Below the pieces are notes generated by a model. The model was not told the origin of the DNA. It ran no database searches and worked only from the letters and a program-made list of their open reading frames with translations. A stretch of 64,000 nt of DNA from Voacanga thouarsii. Taxonomy: Eukaryota; Streptophyta; Magnoliopsida; Gentianales; Apocynaceae. Position numbers and translations under genes: made by a program. The DNA is taken from positions 3,224,001-3,288,000 of the forward strand of contig JANUWF010000008.1 in the NCBI GenBank assembly GCA_026120185.1. The letters are read 5' to 3'. Each line of letters begins with the position of its first letter. Position 1 is the first letter of the stretch. This document shows positions 23,105 to 35,067 of the stretch, in pieces.

Positions 23105-23535
23105 TTTATATGATTAAAAAATTACTAATGAATGGTAGAAGAGAAAAAGAGAGATATAAAAAGAGAATGAGAAGGGAGAGAGAAATTAGTAGGAGAGAGA
23201 AGAAGAGAGAAATAAGGGGGAGAGAAAAGAAAAATAGACAGACAGAGAGAAACAAAAAGGAGAGAGAAAGAGTGAGTGACAATAAGAAGAAATGAGTGAA
23301 AAAGCAAGGGGGAGAAAGTGTGTAAAATAGACTCGAAGAGAAAGACCATAGAGGCAAAGAGAAAAAAATGAGAGAGAGAGAGAGAGAGAAGGAAAGTAAT
23401 ACAAACAAGGTAAAATAGAAAGTGAGAGAGATAAGAAGAAATAGAGAGATAGGGAAAGAAAAGGGAGAAGGAGAAAGATAGAAATAAAAAAGAGAAGTGG
23501 GAGGGAGAAAAAAGAAAAATAAAGAAAAATAGAGA
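23105..23535 (+). repeat. Long purine-rich (GA/GAAA) tract
   Basis: About 430 bases that are overwhelmingly A and G on the plus strand, ending in (AT)n at 23541-23556. The apparent Leu/Phe/Ser-rich (minus) and Arg/Glu/Lys-rich (plus) ORFs are products of base composition. Such homopurine tracts can adopt triplex DNA; that is inference. Confidence 0.8.
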
Positions 23536-23572
23536 GAGAAATATATATATATATATGTAGTCAAATATAGGT

Positions 23573-23577
23573 AGATA
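23573..23577. repeat. Target site duplication AGATA (left)
   Basis: Directly before the LTR start at 23578; identical to 27943-27947. Confidence 0.9.
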
Positions 23578-26500
23578 TGTAAAACCCCACCTAAACCTAC
23601 CCTAGAGTAAGAGAGATGTGATGCATATCATGTCATCATGCATAAAATATATTTCTTGAATGATTTTGTGTGCCTTAGAATTGTAGTTTATGGGTTATGT
23701 GATTTATTTGTGATTGTGAGTAGAAAGGGTAAAAATATAATTTTATTTAAAGTCGAAACAGGAAGATGGCTTGAGGCTTAGATAAGAAGAAGATTTGGTT
23801 GAGAAGATAAGAACAAGAGTTAGTGTGGTTAAGTGGTTAGAGTTTTGTGATTAATCTCTAAGGTCTTGAATTCAAATCCCATGAATTAAGTTTTATTCAT
23901 ATTTATCTTAACTAGTATTTGAATTTTCTTCTTTCTTACATTCCTTAAAGTTAGGAATGTTGCCTTAGTAAAGACACAATGGTAATGTCTTAACCATGTA
24001 GTCTTGTCCTAAAAAGAATTCTAGAAGAATTATTGTCTCCATTATTTTTGCAAGCATTGTCCTAACCTCTTTGAATTTGAACTATTCCTAATTCTTTAAT
24101 TCATTCTTATATCCATAAAATTCTTGGATAATTACCTTGCTTGGAATTTCAAAATTCCAGCTCTTGTGGGATAGGAGTTGGCCGAAAATGTGGAGAAAGA
24201 ATAGGAAGAGGTTTCAATCAAATCACCATAGGTATTTCTTCAAAAAAAACCTCCATCTTTTTCTTGTTCTTGTTTTGGTTAAAAATCTGGAAAATTTTCC
24301 ATATTTTCTTCAAGGCTGGTTCTCAAAATTTGCAGCAAGCATTCCCTACCTAATTCTCGCAAGGAACCAACCATCTTATGTGAGGATGAAGGCTGAAATT
24401 CTTTGAATTTTTGCAGCTTCACAAACAATACCAAACCAGATTTTTTTTTTTTTCAGCAAACAAGCAACCTTTGAACATGATCTTGAAGCCATCTGTTAGT
24501 ACTCATGAACAGCTGAAACATTCTCCTTTCTTCTTCAAGATGATGGCTGGAAAACCACCATTAATGGACCTTCAAACACCATTAAGTTCCAGCTGCAAAA
24601 TCATTCCAAAGAGGACAAAAAAATCTGCACCAAAACCATTTCAAATCCTAAGTGTTCCTTAGCTTCAATTCCAGAATTTTATGTCCCGCTTTGCCTATTC
24701 AATGCTAGGGCCGAATTTCTTCAGCAAACCTCATCAAGTTTCGGCCTTCATACAGCCATGTATAGAACCTCTTGGCTTCTCCACCTACCTTGATGAATAG
24801 GACTCCATTAACATACCTCAAAACACTCCTATCTTCACTCTATTCAAATTTATTCAAACTTCAAATTAAATTCCAGATTTTTGTTTCTTTAAACACTCAT
24901 CTAGCTAAATGATAAAACCAAAAAAATCTCTGCTATTCCATAGCCAATTTTGGCCAGCCCAAGATTGAAATAACTCTCCATTCCCTGGTTAAGTCATAGC
25001 TAGTTCAGCCATACACCATTGAAGGACAAGAAACCTTCCAAGAGCATACACCATTTCCCAATCATATACCTCAAACATCTCCACTTTTCTCTCAATTTGA
25101 ATTTTGAAAGAGCTGAAACTCTCTCTCACCTTCTTGGATAACCAAAAGCATCCCCTAAGCCAGGCCATTCGGTCATCAATCACTCAACACACATGAAATC
25201 CCTTTTCCTCTCAATCTCTCTCAAAAACACCAAGAACATCAAGAACACACACTACACATCTTCAAACCTAAATCACTTCTAAACATCTCCAATCACTCCC
25301 AAATTCTCTAAATAGCTATTATTCAACCTATATTCTTCCTTGGTGTACTTTATAACACCAAAACACACAAAGTTGAACCTTCAAACGGATCAAACCACCC
25401 TTTTTTGTTCAAGATTTGAAGAACACTAAAAAGGTAAAATAAGAACAATCTTCTTACTCTTTATCTTTTCTTCAACTTTTATATATTCTTCTCTTCTTAC
25501 TCTCTCTCCTTCCTCTCACTCTTTCTCTCTTGGCTAAAATTTTGATGAACAACCTTGGACAATTTTGGATCATTAAAGCCATCAAGCACTCGAGGTTCTC
25601 TTTTGACAAGCAACATCTTCAACTTCAAGCGTCATCAAACAAGTATTTTAGACACAACTCTTCTTATTTATTTTGAACTCAAGATAGGTAGAATGGTGTG
25701 GTTGGATTGTTGATTTGTTGAAGGCATGATAGAGATATGTATATCATATGAAGATGGTGATTATTTGATTTGGAGGTTGAGTCGGTTTAAGGCTATTGCA
25801 TAAAGTATGTGAGATTATGAATATGATAAACTTGGGAGTAGATTTATGTTACGAGTTCATATGTCATTAGTAAAAGTTAGTTTCATAGAAATTGTTGCTA
25901 TCCATGCCATGCTTATGCTCTTATGATATTTTAGCCAGCAAATGCCACGCTAAAACTTATTATTAGTTTAATATTATCCTTGTTGTAACATATGTTAATT
26001 CAAGTCTATTTTTTTGGATAGATTAACATGTTATTTGTTGAATCCTTGTGTGTATGAATATGTACATGGATTTTCTCTAGCAATAAAATTACTATAAGAA
26101 CTACCTTTATTATTTTTAGAATTATTATTATTATTATTATTAATTAACTTAATTTACTAAATTTGAAAAACACTAAGTAGTTTTGAAATAGAAGATTATT
26201 TAAAATATTATTATTTTATTAGATAAATAAAGAAAATATTTTTTATAAATAATAATATGTTTGAATTAATTAATATCAAATGCCTTTTATATTCATATTA
26301 TTATTAGTTAGCCTTACTAAAACCTTTATTTACACTTATAAATATTATTTATATTAGAATAATTTATTTATTATTAATTCTATTTGTTATTTGTTATTTA
26401 TTATATATTAATAAAAATAAGAATAATTTATTATTAATATTACTTATTATTTATAATAGTATTATTTAATTATTATTTATTACCAATATTATTTAGGATT

Positions 26501-27942
26501 TATTATTACTCATTATTTATTATCAATATTACTCATTATTTATTATATGTTAATAAATATTTAAAATTATAAATTATTATTTATTTATTATTTATAACAC
26601 CTATTTATTTTAACTTATCAAACTAATTTTATTTTATAAAATACTTTATTAACTAGTGTTAAATTTTAAGGCATTGTTGTCATAGTTAGATGTTGTTGTA
26701 TCTAGTTGACCTAAGAGTTATTCATTTAAGACAAGTATTGTCTGGATGTTGGACTTATACCTTATATTTACCCCAGGCAGTGTTAGGTTGTCTTGAATTA
26801 CCTTGGAAGGCTTTTGTACCCAAGAATAGCAAAAGATTAGGTAAGTTCCTGCATAAAGTTGTTTTAAGATCAAAGCTATCTTGGCAAGTCAAATACCATG
26901 TAAAGGAGAATTTGTACTGTAAATGCAATTATGGGCAATTTTCCTTTTCTTTTCAGTCAAGCAAACCAATTAAAGTTGAACAAGCAATTTTATACAAAAT
27001 TCTAAACTTTTCCTAAAACCCAACTTTGACAAGAATTTTGAAAACCATAATTGCTATTTCAAAGAGAATCATTGTATAATCTTTCTTTTTCTAAGTGGGA
27101 CGAACACAACGTTGAATACTCAATAAGAGTAGACTATCAGGACTAGTCTTTGAAGGGTTATGGTAAGTCTCTCAGCAAGTGGCCACCTCTGAGGGGTGAG
27201 TCCTTCCCGGATAGGATGCCAGTCCGATAGGTCATACCAGTCCGAGCTAGCAAATTTAGTCAAGTGGACTGTGTATTCCCGAAATGGAGAACCGGTAAGT
27301 TTGGGTGTAGAGATGGAGAAGTATCTCACTCGGTAGGCCATACACCTACCTTGTGTCAGTATGCACAAAGTGTAACATCCTGTACACCTACTTTGTGTCA
27401 GTATGCACCAAGTGTGACATCCTGAACGTTCTTTTGTCATGGTGTACAAAGTGTGGCGCCATAGCTACTTCTTTTGAGTGGTTATGTTTATTGTGCACAT
27501 GTATGATTTGAAAGGAAAACACCATTCTTCATTTGTGAAATTTATTTGAGGCTTGCCAGCACTTTCTTTTATGAAAATTTCTCAACTTGCATACATGAAC
27601 TGTTCTACCTGAAACACTCAAAGTACACATGGACTTACTGAGATTTATGTCTCACCACCTTTTATACCATGTTTTCAGGTCGGTCCTACTGTGAAGGTTA
27701 TTGATTAGAGATTGCCTATGTTTTGAAGACTTGTTTCTTTTCCTATGTATTTCATTTGAGAGATTTTAGCAAACATTTATTTATTTTTTGAGCTTGTTCA
27801 TGTGTTGCTTGGGATGTAATAAGTTTAATTTTGAGTTATTTTTTTCATTGCTTTTATGAGTTCTAGTTATAAAGACCCCTTGTCCTATGGACGGGACTAC
27901 ATCTCCAACCCTAATAGGGTTCATAAGTAGTGGGGTGTTACA
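23578..27942 (+). repeat. Tekay-like solo LTR, 4365 bp, complete
   Basis: Starts TGTAAAACCCCACC and ends GGGGTGTTACA, near-perfect inverted ends with TG...CA. It is flanked by the perfect 5-bp duplication AGATA. No primer site or coding domain follows, so it is a solo LTR from recombination between two LTRs. It gives the full-length reference for the family here: tRNA-like boxes at 23830-23883, an AT-rich zone 25950-26640, the conserved stretch 26680-27450 with tandem GCACAAAGTGTGRCATCCTG units, and a TCTCACCACC block near 27650. The open stretches inside (24137-24406, 24411-24662, 26690-27016, 27120-27449) have no recognised domain. Confidence 0.93.
23830..23883 (+). promoter_or_regulatory. 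tRNA-like A/B-box pair in the solo LTR
   Basis: TAAGTGGTTAGA (23830-23841) and GAATTCAAATCCCAT (about 23868-23882). Confidence 0.5.
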
Positions 27943-27947
27943 AGATA
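27943..27947. repeat. Target site duplication AGATA (right)
   Basis: Directly after the LTR end at 27942; partner of 23573-23577. Confidence 0.9.
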
Positions 27948-28002
27948 TGTATTGATAAATATAGATATAGTTATATAGATAATGGAGGTACATAAATAAG
28001 TA

Positions 28003-28044
<42 letters not shown>

Positions 28045-28268
28045 GTCTATATGTGTTGTGTATAGATATTCTATATCTATGTATAAATATGCTTACATAG
28101 TATATTAGTATATATATATAACAAATGTAATACATATACTAGTATATATGTAGATATATATCATGTATATATATATACATATAGGAAACAAAAAACATAT
28201 TTACATGTATCTAGTATATAGATATAATATGTATATTAGTATGCATATAATGCATATAACATATATAA

Positions 28269-28308
<40 letters not shown>

Positions 28309-28504
28309 TGCATATAGAATATATAAACTATATATATATATATATATAGTATATAAATTTGTTGAATTTTATTTCATAAATAGAATAAATTTAAAGAGAC
28401 GATTTTTTTTTTTTTTTGTGTTTCCATTTGAAAGTAATTCAATCTAATCTAAAAAGTTATAAAAAATTATATTTTTAGTAATAAACTACCTTTTAGCACA
28501 TTTG
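27948..28504. repeat. AT-rich microsatellite zone with (AT)n and (TG)n
   Basis: Contains (AT)n near 28009-28040 and 28330-28348, (TG)n at about 28281-28308, and many TATA/GTATAT words. Tyr/Ile-rich and Cys/Val-rich ORFs here are compositional. Confidence 0.85.
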
Positions 28505-28600
28505 GTATGTATGTATGTATGTATGTATGTATGTATGTATGTATGTATGTATGTATGTATGTATGTATGTATGTATGTATGTATGTATGTATGTATGTAT
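28505..28600 (+). repeat. (GTAT)24 tetranucleotide microsatellite
   Basis: 96 bp of uninterrupted GTAT repeats. The Met-Tyr-Val-Cys ORF that spans it is an artefact of the 4-bp unit read in triplets. Confidence 0.97.
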
Positions 28601-29673
28601 ACAAAACGTTGATCATGTATGTGCTACCTATGCATTATGTGTAAGTGTATATATAGTATATAAAAATTTTCAATTTCATTTCACAAATAAATATGTTCAA
28701 AAAAACATATAGTATTTTTGTTTAAAAAACCATGTTGTTATTTAGATACAGTTACATACTTTATCAAAAAATTTTATATTTAATATTGTATTCTTTAATT
28801 TGTTATTATTCCAAAAGTTAGGAATAGAATAAATAAAAAAACCATATTTTTATATATTGTGTGCTTATTTATAAACTTGAACTTACATTTGAGCCCTTTG
28901 ATGTTTGAGTTTAGTCTTGAATATAAGCATTCAAACTCATTATAATAATCGAATTTCTAACCAAGTTCAATGTTCAAAATTTTTAGTAAATCAATTTGCC
29001 TTAAATTATGGCTTGAAATAAACTTGAACTCACAGTCAAGGCCTATCTCTGTATCATTGATCTCAACTCAATTATATGTACACTTATCTCAATTATCACT
29101 TGTCTATACAATAGATTTCAAGTTTAATACAAAGATTAGAAAAATATTCATAAATATATAGTTAAAATAGTGTTAAGAGTGAGTTAGAATACTCAAATTT
29201 TTTTACTTGACTCCATTTTTTATAACATGATCCGAAAGGAAATTTTCAAGAGATCTGTGGTTGGAGCGGAGGGCTCGAGACCCATTTTTTAAGGTTATAT
29301 GTATAGGGGTTTATACCTAATCCCCAAAAAAAACTTATTTACATTAATATATAATGGTAATATAGTGAATTTTATACTATAAGACTTTTTAAAATTTAAT
29401 CTATTTCATTGATAAAAAAGAGGAGAAAACCAAAAATAAAGAAAAAATAAAGAAAAAACAACAAAGCAAGACATGAACAGTGGGAGTACTTATCGGGAAA
29501 ACAAGGCCAAAGGCTGAGGGAAAAGAGCGGGCAAGATTCACTGAAAATTTTCAGACAGGAGGGAAAATCAATGGCTGCAAGAAAGGCGTCAAAAAATTTT
29601 TGAAATTCTTAGCTGCATTCAGTTCCCCCTTATTTAAAAAGGAAAGCTTCAAGAATTCATAAATTTGTGGAAA

Positions 29674-29677
<4 letters not shown>
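28601..29677. other. AT-rich CACTA interior, no gene seen
   Basis: No domain or long ORF. Short open stretches at 28970-29161 and 29480-29662 show no recognised motif. Confidence 0.45.

Positions 29678-29721
<44 letters not shown>
29678..29721 (+). repeat. (TC)n microsatellite
   Basis: About 44 bp of uninterrupted CT repeats. CT tracts are common in plant 5' leaders, and this one lies about 1.9 kb upstream of the TNPA-like exons, but no transcription start can be identified. Confidence 0.95.
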
Positions 29722-29723
<2 letters not shown>

Positions 29724-30184
29724 TTTTTTGTCACCAAACGAGGCTCTCTACCAAAAGAAGAAGAGGCATATTGAAGCAATCTCTAACCCATGAATTAATT
29801 CTAGATGGGTACTCTTTGGCTGCAAAGTTTGGGTTTTAGCTTACTTTAGCAAAAGCTTCATTGTGTTTAGCACTTTGACATTTCTTTTACCATTGTTGTG
29901 GTTGTTAAACCCTAAAACTGGTAAGACCCACATCTTTAAAGTTTGACAGTAGATTACAAGGAAGAATGAGGTTGTAGAAGGCACATAGTAGAAGATAGAA
30001 AACACCTTGATGATAATGGAGTGAAATTTTGGTGGAATTTGAAGTGTCTACAAACCAATTGCAGTTTGCTTCAGTTAGAAAATTGGGGCTTTTGAAAGTT
30101 ACAGGTAAAATAAAAATTTTGTTTACTACTTACATTTCAGGAGAAATAGTGTATTAGATTTTCTTTATACACGGTTGTTCTAAG

Positions 30185-30391
30185 ATGATCATTCTTCGAG
30201 TCTATAGGGATGAATATAGAAAGGTTGGCAATTCGTATTACAAGTTTCCAAAGAAAGAGCTTAAGAATTTTTGTCTGAGTTACCACTTGTATCCACGCAA
30301 GACTTGCAAATTTCATGTACTCATTGATCCCCTAGTTAAAGGTGATCTTCACTGCCCAGTTAATATTACATACCATCCGGAGATCCAGTAA
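30185..30391 (+). CDS. Small unassigned ORF inside the CACTA interior
   Basis: A 68-codon open frame from ATG to TAA. The product has a balanced, non-low-complexity composition (Tyr/Lys/Phe/Cys with segments such as RKVGNSYYKFPKKELKNF and HCPVNITYHPEIQ), unlike most of the compositional ORFs around it. I do not recognise a family. It lies between the (TC)n tract and the TNPA-like exons in the same orientation, so it could be an upstream exon of the second CACTA gene, a captured host fragment, or chance. Confidence 0.25.
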   Translation: MIILRVYRDEYRKVGNSYYKFPKKELKNFCLSYHLYPRKTCKFHVLIDPLVKGDLHCPVNITYHPEIQ

Positions 30392-31628
30392 TGAACATCT
30401 TCCATACTTCAACCTAATCTATATGTGCTCTATCAGCCTAGTTTTTGTATTCTTGTTTATCTGCTTCATCTAAGGTTTAGGGGTTGGTGATTACCTTGTG
30501 CAAATCGAGGCAAAGAATTTTCTACCAAAGGATCTTCTTTGATGTCTATCTATTGTCACTTTTATCCATTGATGTCTATCTGTTTAGACTTTTGATCATG
30601 GGCACACGCAAGTTGTGATTTTATCAAGAAGGTTACTCTCATATATAGGAAAATAATACTAAATACATGGTGAAAGGCTAAACTATATCCGGTCAATTGT
30701 GATCGAAGCTACCTTACACTCTTTTTTTCTGATTCAAATATGGATATATCTTTTCAGAAATTGTATACTTTTTGGTTAACATGGTCATGAATTTATTGGA
30801 GAACATTCCACAATCATCAGAAGACTTTAAGAGTTATGTTGTGCATGTGGGATGAAAAATTGATAAATATGAGAGATGATATCAATTTTGTGATCTCAAT
30901 AACCAGTATTTTTTTCATGTTTATTGGTAGATTAGACTTGGTTTGATGATTAAATAAATTCATTAAGAGTTTAATTTTTATGAAGCATTCTCTTAGTTGA
31001 CAATATCTTCTGCCTACAAAATCTCATACTAAAAATGGAAAAATATAAAAGAAAAAGAAAGAGTTGTAGAGGCATACCAAATCCTTTACAATTCCTGCTC
31101 AAAATATTGATGCATAATATTTCATCTTGTTGTAGAGCCTCCAAAAAGATGTTTAGAATGATAATTTCAGCATGTTGAGTGTTTTGTTTCCTTTTTAACT
31201 ATTTTAGTAAAATAAGCATACTAAAATTCACTTATTGTGCACAAAACCCCCTGAGGATTTGACAAGAGGAAGTTGGAGCTCACATTGTATGGTTTTATGC
31301 CTAAAAGGAATATGAAATACTCCATACTCTCAAACTTTTATTTAAGTATGTGCGGTGAAAATTATTTTGTGGTGTATTTATTTAATTGATTAAGAATATG
31401 CCACTTGAATATTTGCTTCATCAAAAGCATTCCACTAAACCCTTGATGCATTTCTATTTCGGCACATTTGCTTGGTCTAAGGCCTAGTGCATCCTATCAC
31501 ATATAAAGCTTAAGTAGTCACAGTGGTTTTTGAAGAGTTCCAAGTATATTCTCAGATTAGTAGATAGACAAATATTCAATATAGTTATTGAATGCACTAC
31601 CTTCATGCATTTTTCTGTTTTGTAATAG
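30392..31628. other. CACTA interior, no recognised feature
   Basis: AT-rich sequence upstream of the first recognised TNPA-like exon. No domain seen; earlier exons of that gene may lie here. Confidence 0.4.
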
Positions 31629-32289
31629 AAAATTAGCAAGAGAAACACTGAAAATAGTGCTAAGTTAGCTGTACCACATATAATTGGGACAAGGTCTATT
31701 GCACGTTTGCACAATGAAAAGGTAAAAACTAACTTTATTTAGCATTTATATACCATAAATCACTATCCAAAGAAGAGGAAAATAATAATTTGTCTTCTGA
31801 TTTTTTAGCAAAGAAATGAGGGAAAGGATCTTGATGATATTGAGATCTATGAGCTCACTCAGTTCCGCAAGAAAAAGAAAGCCTTTGTGAATAAGAAAGC
31901 AAGAGATAATATGTTTTGTAAACTTGGAGAATGTCTAATAATATCACTTTTTAGGATCTATAACTTTATTTGACAATTTGATAATCTTATTGTTTAGGAG
32001 AAAAGAAAGAGGCACCTCACAACTTGAATGAGCTCGGCTGAAATTTGCGAGGAAACTATTGGCCACTTACCATGGTACATAAGTGGTAGAGGACCAAGTA
32101 AGAAGCTGCTAAGATCATTCTATGAGGACCAACATATTTCAGAGATAGAAGAGAATAAGCGCAAGAGAAGAAGTAGAGCAACAACTTGCTGAAATGAAGG
32201 AAGAGATCAAACTTTTGCAAGAAGAGCAACAAAAGACAAATGATCTTCTGAAAACTATATTAGTACAGATGGGAAGAACTGAAGAGTAG
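31629..32289 (+). pseudogene. TNPA-like plant transposase (Ptta/En/Spm), three exon-like pieces
   Basis: Exon-like piece 1 (31629-31721) gives KISKRNTENSAKLAVPHIIG then TRSIARLH, following a TTTGTAATAG acceptor-like site. An 87-bp intron (GTAAAA...TTTTTTAG, 31722-31808) leads in frame to piece 2 (31809 to about 31917: EGKDLDDIEIYELTQFRKKK). Piece 3 (31998-32289) follows a TTGTTTAG acceptor, starts after one stop with SSAEICEETIGH, includes GRGPSKKLL, and ends in a coiled-coil-like Glu/Gln/Lys stretch (VEQQLAEMKEEIKLLQEEQQ) before TAG. A one-base shift near 32170 separates its two halves. The family protein binds subterminal repeats of CACTA elements, which lie just downstream. Confidence 0.8.
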
Positions 32290-34029
32290 TTTGGCATCAT
32301 TTTAATGTAAGTTGAAGGTTTCCCATTACACTTTTTTAAAATTTGAAGTACATTTTGCAAATTTATTGATTTACTAGTTAAATTTCTTACTTTGTTTTTT
32401 CTTTTGCTATTTTTAGATAATTGGAACAAAGATGGAGCATATCACTATTTTGGCATGAAGTGTACAAGAGTATGTTTGTATTCCTTAATATAATTTCTTG
32501 GAACTTTATGCACTGGGCATTTTACAATTAATTTACAATTGCTGGTGTGTTTTACCATGTGAAATTCCATTTTCATAACTTTCTTTTGTGAGTTTCTTGA
32601 ATAAACCATGTTTATCCTATACAAAGAAGATTTGTTCTCCTTAGAAATACATTTTAGAAGTGATTTACACTTGTTTTGAATGAGTTTTGATATGCAACAA
32701 TGAAGTTATAACCTATTATTCTTCAGTTGATAGAAAATTGAGCAGTTCGTTCATTTATGCGTTGTAAATTTATATGCTTTGTATTTGTTGATAAATAGTG
32801 GTTGGAAATACTAGTAAAAAAAAATATGTTGAAGGCATCTATGATGGGTTTTGATGAGCTCTTGTTGATTGAACTGAAGAATTGAATGAAATTCTAATGA
32901 ATTGTGACTGCTCGACACACTATCAAGTGACAAAATAATCATTGATATTCATAAATTTTCAACCATAATATATGTTATCTTGATCAAATTTAATACAAAT
33001 ACATAGTCTGAATTGAGCATATATGATTGGACCTAATGCCTGTTGAAATAAAGTTTGCATTCTAGGAGATAATTGTTTCGAAAATTGGTTGACACAGTTT
33101 CATGCGTGCTTGACAGTTTCAAAATAATGAGCACAAAGGCTTAAAATCTCTGAGTTCTAAACAACAAATAATTATAGGAAAGTTTTTTTTTTATTTTTAT
33201 GTGTGTGAAGTGCTTGATCAGTTTCTTATGGGAAATTATGTGTGAAATCTGGATTGTAGCTTTGCAAAGCCTGTGGCAATGCTGTGAAATTGGAAGGTTC
33301 TTCTTTCAAAATTTGATCAAAGAATTAGATAATTTATTGATGAAGTATTTGAGAGATTCTCCAAGAAAAAAAATGCTAAGAGCAGTTTATAAGTGAATAA
33401 GTCAATCATTTTCATAGTATATATGGTACTAAGGAATTGAAAATAACAAAAAGCATTTAAACTAGCCTACTGGAATCATAAATGGAATAGTTATCTAATG
33501 TACATGAGCAAATGGAACTACTTTAATCCAAACATTAAAATTTGATATAAAAATCAGTACCTATCACTTGATTGGGGAATTGAACAAGGTAGCATGAGGC
33601 TATAATGCAATCGAAGACAAGAAGGAAACATGAAACATGGTAATGGCAAGTTAATGTACTTAAATTTAGTATTGTTTTTCCTCTGCTTCTATTTTGTTGC
33701 CTTTGATGCTTGTGCTTTCACACTAATCATGTTCACATGTTTCTTTCGAATTGTTAATAATGCAGAGTTTTTGATAAGGTCCTCAACAAGGTTGAAAATT
33801 CAAGCTAGCATTTTGCACAATTGGGGAGTTATATTTTGGAAGTAATCATTGTTAGTATACTAAATGAATAGCTCCATTTGTAAATAGTTTTTGGATTGAT
33901 CACATTTTGGATGTGTTCATAAATAGTTGTATTAACCTATGTAGTATAAAGGATTATGTTAGTTTGGATATTTGGTAAATTGTGAGTTCTAATTTATTTC
34001 AGGCTTTTTTACTAGCTTATTGTATGCCT
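32290..34029. other. CACTA 3' non-coding part, no gene seen
   Basis: AT-rich. Open stretches at 33199-33396 and 33630-33845 show no known motif and are probably chance. Confidence 0.4.
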
Positions 34030-35067
34030 ACCAAGGTGATTATATATAACACAACATGGACAAGAAAATGAAGTTGTCACTAAAAATGATTTGATTAATG
34101 ATGATAGTTGTCATTATGTATATAGCAATAGTGACAACAAACTTAAGTTGTCATTAAATTAGATTTAGTCATGATAATAAAAGTTGTCACTATTTATAAT
34201 ACAATTGTGACAACAAATTAAAGTTGTCACTAAATTAAAATAAATTATGACAACAAAAGTTGTCACTATTTAGAGTTTAGTAGTGATGACAAATAAAAGT
34301 TGTCACAAATGAACTTGGACAACAAAAGTCGTCACTATTTTTGAATAGTAGTGACAACAAATAGAGTTGTCACTAGAATTTGGAGAAAATTGTCACTTAT
34401 TATGCCATGTTAGTGACAAGCCAAGAGAAATAGTGACAATAGCCATAACAAAATAGTGATAACTTTTGTTGTCACTATTGTCTAAAGGAATTAGTGACAA
34501 CAATTTCTTGTCACTGAAAACTTACCTTTAGTGACAAGATTCAGTTGTTGTCACCCACCCTCTTTAGCGATAGTGATTTAGTGACAACATTGTGACAACA
34601 TTGTGACAACATTATGACAACATTATTGTTTTCACTAAATGGGATTAGTGACAACAATTTGATATTTATTGACAACTTTTCGTTGTCACTAATGAAGCTT
34701 TTTCCTGTAGTGACAAGGTGTATATTGTCACTAAGGCATGGCCAATTAGTGACAAGACGTATGTTGTCACTAATGAGTGACCAATTAGTGACAATATATT
34801 GGTAAAAGTGATGATGTTTGAAACAAATTGGTGATGAGAAAAGTTGTCACTAATAGTTGATTACATTGTGACAATTGGAATATTGTCACTAAAAGTCAAC
34901 ATTTAGTGACAAAAATAAGTTGTTGTCACTCTATACCTTTAGCGACATAGATTTAGTGACATTAAACTGACAAAAAAAAAAATTTGTCACTAAATGTCTT
35001 TAGTGACAACATTTCTGCATTTTGTGACAATATTACGTTGTCACTAAAGGTCACTCTTCCTGTAGTG
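34030..35067 (+). repeat. Right subterminal repeat field and terminal repeat of the CACTA element
   Basis: More than 40 copies by hand count of the word GTTGTCAC or its complement GTGACAAC, spaced roughly every 15-40 bp, often as facing pairs (TAGTGACAAC...GTTGTCACTA) that can form many small hairpins. The outer 19 bases (35049-35067) are the terminal repeat CACTACAGGAAGAGTGACC on the minus strand. In En/Spm such words recruit TNPA and define the transposition substrate. Confidence 0.92.

Larger units (their letters stand above)
22276..35067 (+). mobile_element. CACTA (En/Spm) DNA transposon remnant, 5' terminus missing
   Basis: The right end reads, on the minus strand, CACTACAGGAAGAGTGACC (35067 to 35049), a CACTA terminal inverted repeat. 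Behind it lies about 1 kb of subterminal GTTGTCAC/GTGACAAC repeats; the same repeats occur at the left end (22288-22425). A TNP2-like piece (22587-22866) and TNPA-like exons (31629-32289) lie between them in the same orientation. No left CACTA terminus is visible at 22276. Without the nested solo LTR the remnant is about 8.4 kb. Such elements move by cut-and-paste and leave 3-bp duplications, which cannot be tested here because the left end is lost. Confidence 0.82.

Noticed and set aside
23106..23564. 152-codon Leu/Phe/Ser-rich ORF on the minus strand resembling a membrane protein
   Set aside because: It is the complement of a homopurine tract; the composition alone explains the hydrophobic look and the lack of stops.
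28515..28712. ORF with repeated Met-Tyr-Val-Cys
   Set aside because: Produced by reading the (GTAT)n microsatellite in triplets.
34030..35067. Possible CRISPR-like array because of regular short repeats
   Set aside because: The word is 8 bp, appears in both orientations with irregular spacing, and lies behind a CACTA terminus in a plant genome; it is a subterminal repeat field.
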